DNA of 64,000 nt from UBA5078 sp033721235 (GTDB lineage Bacteria > Pseudomonadota > Gammaproteobacteria > Pseudomonadales > Pseudohongiellaceae): NCBI GenBank assembly GCA_033721235.1, contig JAWWAY010000011.1:34986-98985 (forward strand). Direction: 5' to 3'. A program made the translations under genes and the position numbers. Shown here one piece after another: positions 59,964-64,000 of this stretch. The notes under the pieces were generated by a model, which was given only the letters and a program-made list of their open reading frames with translations, was not told the origin of the DNA and made no database searches. Numbering within the stretch: the first letter of the stretch is position 1; every line of letters begins with the position of its first letter.

Positions 59964-62900
59964 TTAGGCAGCACCTCCTGCTTGAACGCTAGACGGTACA
60001 GCCTTTCGCTTGTTTGTTGAAACAACGAACATTGGCCAGGGTGGTAATGCTCGCTGGGCTTAGCGAGTTTAATATAGACGTCGTCGCGCTCGCCTGGCAC
60101 CGGCGAACTCCACACGCCTTCCCATTCGTTGCGCAAACTCACAGTGGGATTAAAGCCGGACTTAGCGTAAGTGAAGCTGGATTTAGGGAAAATGGCCAAA
60201 GGCCTACTTTGACCTTCAATATAAAGCTGCAATAGCTCGCGCAGCTCGCTCTTCGCTTTACTTGCTTCAATAATCGGCAAGCTAATATCTCCATCGAGGC
60301 AAATGAGGCGCGTCACTTCGCTGCCCTTTAGCGCGCTAGCACTACAGAGCACTAAGTGCTCTAGCCACGCTCTTAAGAAGGGCTTTGCTTTGAGCTTGGA
60401 TGGGGTATAGATCAGCAGGCCAAAGCCCGGAAAATAATGGGAGCATTGCGCGGTTAAGCGAATATCGTGCGGCAGCTCAACTTTACCGGGCTCCTTAGCG
60501 TTAAAGAAACTCTCGACCTCGACTGACTGTGCTTGCTTATCACGAAACTCTTCGAGTTTCTCCGTCTGTACCGCCATCTTGTCTAGCGAGGCATCAAAAG
60601 CCAGAGTCGATCGCTCACCATGGGGGAGTTGTCCTTTGGCAACAAGCACTTTCTGCAATTGCTGCAACTCTTCTTGAGAGTCTAGGCTAGTGACAAAAGC
60701 ATCGAGAATTGCCTTGTTAACTGACCACTGCTCTAAGCTCGAAAGCGCAAACACCTCATCATCGACAAGCTCGTCTTCATCCTGCAAATAGACCCGCAAC
60801 CGTGACTGAAAAAAAGCTTTGATGGGGTGATCGAAGAATCGGCTTAGGGTTTCTAAGTCGATAACACTAAAGTCCTGGTCATCAAGCGGTAATGCCTGCT
60901 CCGGCCATATTGAAGCCTGTTCCTGCTGCGGCTTGCGCGCTAATAACTGCTGCGCAAGCTTCGCCCACCACTGATCAAAACTGCGATACTTGGCGCCTAT
61001 TACCTCAGAAAAATTACGCTCACTAAAGGGCTGCATCGGCATCACCGCACTAATACACTGGCTGAGAGGTCGCTCTGCTTCTTTAGGGCTATAGCGCTCA
61101 TCGAGATAATCGCACAGCTCCCGTAGCAAAACAGAGGGCTGGCAGTCGCTATTGTCTTTAAGGCTTCTACCCACATAGCTGATATAGAGTTTGTCTCGGG
61201 TGCATAGCAAGGTTTCTAAAAGTAGGTAGCGATCCTCGTCAGCTTTCAATGGGTCACCAAGACGAAGCTTTGCTGCCATCGCATCGAATGCTAGTGGGGA
61301 CTCTCTACGGGGAAAGGCTTGGTCTTGTAAGCCAAGAACACACACATGCCTAAACGGCAAGCTGCGCATGGGACGCATTCCACAGAAGCTTACGCCGCCG
61401 CTAAAGTAACGGCTGTTAACGGCTTGAGTGCCCAGTTTTTCTTGCAGGAAAGTTTGGAGCACGCTATGGCTCAGGTCTTGTTCCTCTGCATATAGACCCA
61501 ACTCTACCAATACATCGCGTATCTGTTGAATGCGATCATCGTCCTCGGAGGTGGGCACAAACAATTCTTGTAGCAGCTGCGCAATATCGTGTTGCCACTG
61601 GGCGCCAGCTCGTGAAGCGGCAAGAGCTTTGCGCCACCTTACCAGGGTCTCAAAGAAGGCACAGAAGCGGCCCAAGACAACGCCCTCCTGTGCGCCCATA
61701 TTATCTAGTGGGGCGATATTCCCCCATAGCGGCGTTTCGGCTAAGGCATACCCAGACCACAAGCGTGCTATAGCCGCCCTCCAGGTATTGTGCTCAGTAG
61801 CAGGTAGACCGAACTCGGTTTTATGCTGGCCATCAATCCCCCAACGAACCTCACAGTCCTGTAGCAGCGCCGTTAATTCCACGACATCATCCGCGCCAAG
61901 GCCAAATCGATTGGCGATCTCTGGGACTTCGAGATAAGACAGCACTTCTGAATAGGTGAAGCGAGAACTTGGCAGTGCTAATAGCGTGAAAAACACCTGT
62001 ATCAAGGGGTGTTGATCCGCCACCGTAATATCGGACAGGTTCCAAGGAATAAATGCCGTTAACTCGTCTTCTCGCTTGCGAAATACCGCTTCGATATAGG
62101 GGGCATAACGACTAATCTCTGGCACTATTACCAGCACATCTTCTGGTTTCAGGCTGCTATCTTTAGAAAACTCGTACAACAAGCTATCGTGTAACACTTG
62201 GCACTCTCTTAGAGGGCTATGGCAAATACGAATATCAATAGAGTCGTCGACATCGATACTCTCTTTCTCGTCGCTCAACTCCAGAATGCTTTGCTGCAAA
62301 CGGTGTAGCAGCGTATCTTTGCCAGGTGCACTGAAGGCTTCTACTTGCTCTGACTCAAGGGCATCATGGCTTAATAATAAATCCTGAAAGGCCTGACCCT
62401 GCCTTCCCCAGGAAGCCAGTATTTCATTACCCGTGTCGTAGTAGGCATGTTCTTCTGGCTTGGCAATTCGTTGGCGGGCAATACGAGTTTTGGAGCTTAA
62501 GTCAGCCCAATACTGGTCGCTAGGACTGTGCTGAAATAAATACACTTCGCTAAACTTAGATATGCCACTCAGCACATCCATAAACAAGGGGGGCACGCCC
62601 GATAGCGCAAAGCAGTTAATGCGCTCAGGAAGTTGCGCTAACACCGCGGGCTCGGGCTCAGCAGCGCTAATTGCCTGTAAAAAGCCGTCGATTATCTCGA
62701 CCCTGTGAGGCCTATTCTGCTTGCTCAGCAGCGCTTGCCAAAGAATGGGCTGCCAGGCGGGGTACAGCTCACTAGATCCTGCATCGCCCGCGCTCCAACT
62801 TCGTATCCAATCGGGGCGATAAAACTGGTAGCGATCAAAGACATCAGCAATTTTTTGAGACAACTGCCAGGCCTTTACCCCATCCAGCTCTTGCTTGAGG

Positions 62901-63247
62901 TAGGCCTGTAAGGGCGTAAACTCTTCCCGCTCTAGTAGCTCTGGCAGCAGCTCGAGTATCTGCCAACTCATATGCTCGCGGGACAGTGGGTCGATAGCTT
63001 TATTGCCCTGCTCGTTTGGCGGGACTGCTACCTGCCAGACCCAGTTGGCTGGCAAATAATATTCGATATTGGCCGCAACCCCTTGATTCTGCGCGAGTTG
63101 AAGATTCAACCAACGCTGCATGGCAGTACTCGGCACCAACACCGTCTCGCTAGTGAAGACGCTGCTTAATGGATGGCTGAGCAATAAACGGGCGAGCTCG
63201 TGCTGCAGCAATTCAACGCGATTTGAGCTTAGCAGATGGAGCGGCAT
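59960..63247 (-). CDS. recC: RecBCD exonuclease V subunit RecC
   Basis: The protein has 1095 residues. The opening LHLLSSNRVELLQHELARLL and the VLVPSTAMQRWLNLQLAQNQ segment are diagnostic. RecC resembles an inactive helicase-nuclease and recognises the Chi site. GVSFCGMRPMRSLPFRHVCV and LGLQDQAFPRRESPLAFDAM follow as further family blocks. First gene of the operon; a MITE of 154 bp lies just upstream (63360-63513). Confidence 0.94.
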   Translation of the reverse strand: MPLHLLSSNRVELLQHELARLLLSHPLSSVFTSETVLVPSTAMQRWLNLQLAQNQGVAANIEYYLPANWVWQVAVPPNEQGNKAIDPLSREHMSWQILELLPELLEREEFTPLQAYLKQELDGVKAWQLSQKIADVFDRYQFYRPDWIRSWSAGDAGSSELYPAWQPILWQALLSKQNRPHRVEIIDGFLQAISAAEPEPAVLAQLPERINCFALSGVPPLFMDVLSGISKFSEVYLFQHSPSDQYWADLSSKTRIARQRIAKPEEHAYYDTGNEILASWGRQGQAFQDLLLSHDALESEQVEAFSAPGKDTLLHRLQQSILELSDEKESIDVDDSIDIRICHSPLRECQVLHDSLLYEFSKDSSLKPEDVLVIVPEISRYAPYIEAVFRKREDELTAFIPWNLSDITVADQHPLIQVFFTLLALPSSRFTYSEVLSYLEVPEIANRFGLGADDVVELTALLQDCEVRWGIDGQHKTEFGLPATEHNTWRAAIARLWSGYALAETPLWGNIAPLDNMGAQEGVVLGRFCAFFETLVRWRKALAASRAGAQWQHDIAQLLQELFVPTSEDDDRIQQIRDVLVELGLYAEEQDLSHSVLQTFLQEKLGTQAVNSRYFSGGVSFCGMRPMRSLPFRHVCVLGLQDQAFPRRESPLAFDAMAAKLRLGDPLKADEDRYLLLETLLCTRDKLYISYVGRSLKDNSDCQPSVLLRELCDYLDERYSPKEAERPLSQCISAVMPMQPFSERNFSEVIGAKYRSFDQWWAKLAQQLLARKPQQEQASIWPEQALPLDDQDFSVIDLETLSRFFDHPIKAFFQSRLRVYLQDEDELVDDEVFALSSLEQWSVNKAILDAFVTSLDSQEELQQLQKVLVAKGQLPHGERSTLAFDASLDKMAVQTEKLEEFRDKQAQSVEVESFFNAKEPGKVELPHDIRLTAQCSHYFPGFGLLIYTPSKLKAKPFLRAWLEHLVLCSASALKGSEVTRLICLDGDISLPIIEASKAKSELRELLQLYIEGQSRPLAIFPKSSFTYAKSGFNPTVSLRNEWEGVWSSPVPGERDDVYIKLAKPSEHYHPGQCSLFQQTSERLYRLAFKQEVLPK

Positions 63248-63359
63248 GCATATTCCTTTATACGGGCAAATTAACAGCTTATCGCCCTAGCCTATCGGAT
63301 GGCAGCGGGGCATTTCAATGGTCTTCCACGGTATCAACGAACAACCAAGCCCAAGCCTC

Positions 63360-63513
63360 AAAAATCAAAGGGGTCAGAACAACTTGATCCCCTCGCCTCC
63401 AACGCCACCGTCCCAGCACAATAAGCACCTCTTTCCCTTCGCTGGCGCGCCAAGGGCTCCCTAGAGCTAGAACCAATGTTCAGGATCAAGTTGTTCTGAC
63501 CCCTTTGATTTTT
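63360..63513. mobile_element. Miniature inverted-repeat element (154 bp)
   Basis: Perfect 31-bp terminal inverted repeats (63360-63390 and 63483-63513; outermost core AAAATCAAAGGGGTCAG) surround about 92 bp with no coding capacity. The left end also appears as the 18-base start of the fragment at 5731. No target duplication could be confirmed. No transposase in the window has matching ends. Confidence 0.85.
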
Positions 63514-63545
63514 TTGTTCTGCTTAAGATGCGCGTGAGCGTCGAG

Positions 63546-64000
63546 CTAGTTTTTTAATTGTCTAAAGAAGGCCCGTATATCCTCAATCAACAAGTCAGGC
63601 TCTTCCATCGCGGCAAAATGCCCGCCTCGGGGCATTGGTGTCCAACGCACAATATTATACTGAGATTCTGCCCATATACGCGGTGTAAGATAAATTTCTG
63701 CAGGGAAAATAGCGCCGGCAGTGGGTACGTCTATGAAGCCCATTTCATTGCGGGCTGGAGTATTCCTGTTCTCATAATAAATACGTGCGGAAGAGGTAAT
63801 GGACTGCGTAAACCAATACACACTGATATTCGTTAAAAGCTCGTCTTTAGTAAATTTCTGCTCCACAACCAGACGACTGGATGGATCAAGATCGCTCCAG
63901 CCATGGAATTTCTCGACAATCCACGCAGCCAAGCCCACGGGAGAGTCATTGAGACCCACACCTATACTCTGCGGCTTGGTGCCCTGTATCTGTTGGTAGG
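63546..64000 (-). CDS. Epoxide hydrolase-like alpha/beta hydrolase, 5' end cut by window edge
   Basis: The last 151 residues are visible. YQQIQGTKPQSIGVGLNDSP, VGLAAWIVEKFHGWSD, KDELLTNISVYWFTQSITSS, and the C-terminal WTPMPRGGHFAAMEEPDLLI with the catalytic His match the C-terminal half of microsomal-type epoxide hydrolases. The nucleophile and N-terminal EHN domain lie beyond the window. The frame continues to base 64000, so an internal Met (63959) is not the start. Confidence 0.88.
   Translation of the reverse strand, partial: YQQIQGTKPQSIGVGLNDSPVGLAAWIVEKFHGWSDLDPSSRLVVEQKFTKDELLTNISVYWFTQSITSSARIYYENRNTPARNEMGFIDVPTAGAIFPAEIYLTPRIWAESQYNIVRWTPMPRGGHFAAMEEPDLLIEDIRAFFRQLKN

Noticed and set aside
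1..64000. CRISPR array or prophage
   Set aside because: No regularly spaced repeats with unique spacers and no phage structural or integrase genes were seen.

Overview
The window reads as chromosomal DNA of a marine-type gammaproteobacterium. The basis is a RecBCD operon in recC-recB-recD order, a SUF iron-sulfur operon with SufT and SufE, PpnN, a DUF2750 protein, a RIO1 kinase, a TIGR02647-type protein, a DUF2789 protein, class II fumarase and an RND pump. The mix resembles Cellvibrionales-like lineages, but the genus cannot be fixed from the sequence alone.

Layout. 1-13.8 kb is accessory: a truncated acetyltransferase, a small FlgC-like protein, a CCTGT microsatellite, a secreted Gly/Asn- and Glu-rich protein, an EAL phosphodiesterase, a PadR regulator with its membrane partner behind a palindromic promoter, secreted hydrolase-like proteins, a two-component pair, a Sel1 protein and an exported FAH-family protein. 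13.9-22.7 kb is largely an integron-cassette array without an integrase (CALIN-like). Its genes all lie on the minus strand and several are separated by attC-like sites of 53-72 bp. The cargo includes a DJ-1 family protein, a DUF2007 protein, a permease, a second-type RsgA, a HAD phosphatase, a three-gene TIR / TIR-like / 3-TM cassette, a PD-(D/E)XK-type protein and a RelA/SpoT-domain protein. 22.8-32 kb is a non-cassette interval: an adaptor/permease/ATPase export system, two unknown genes, DUF2789, fumC and a REP-associated tyrosine transposase. 32.4-34.5 kb is a second cassette run (KTSC, a small membrane protein, DUF2513, a GIY-YIG-like protein) with three clear attC sites. It is followed by a hairpin-rich duplication and tRNA-Arg(ACG). 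35-64 kb is mostly core: three overlapping Sel1 genes, an RND pump with its GbsR/MarR regulator, suf, ppnN, an inserted secreted gene between duplicated flanks, DUF2750, RIO1, TIGR02647, recCBD, a 154-bp MITE and a truncated epoxide hydrolase.

Strongest second-look items. (1) Cassettes carry immunity-like modules: the three-gene TIR cassette, the nuclease-like gene and the RelA/SpoT gene. (2) A repeat of about 160 bp occurs three times, each time at the head of a run of cassettes and ending in the GTTRRRY-like box that otherwise ends an attC site. (3) An IscR type-1-like site overlaps a good sigma70 promoter in front of sufB. (4) The ppnN/DUF2750 divergent intergenic region is duplicated on both sides of a 623-residue secreted protein gene. 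No database search was possible, so family names rest on motif recognition.
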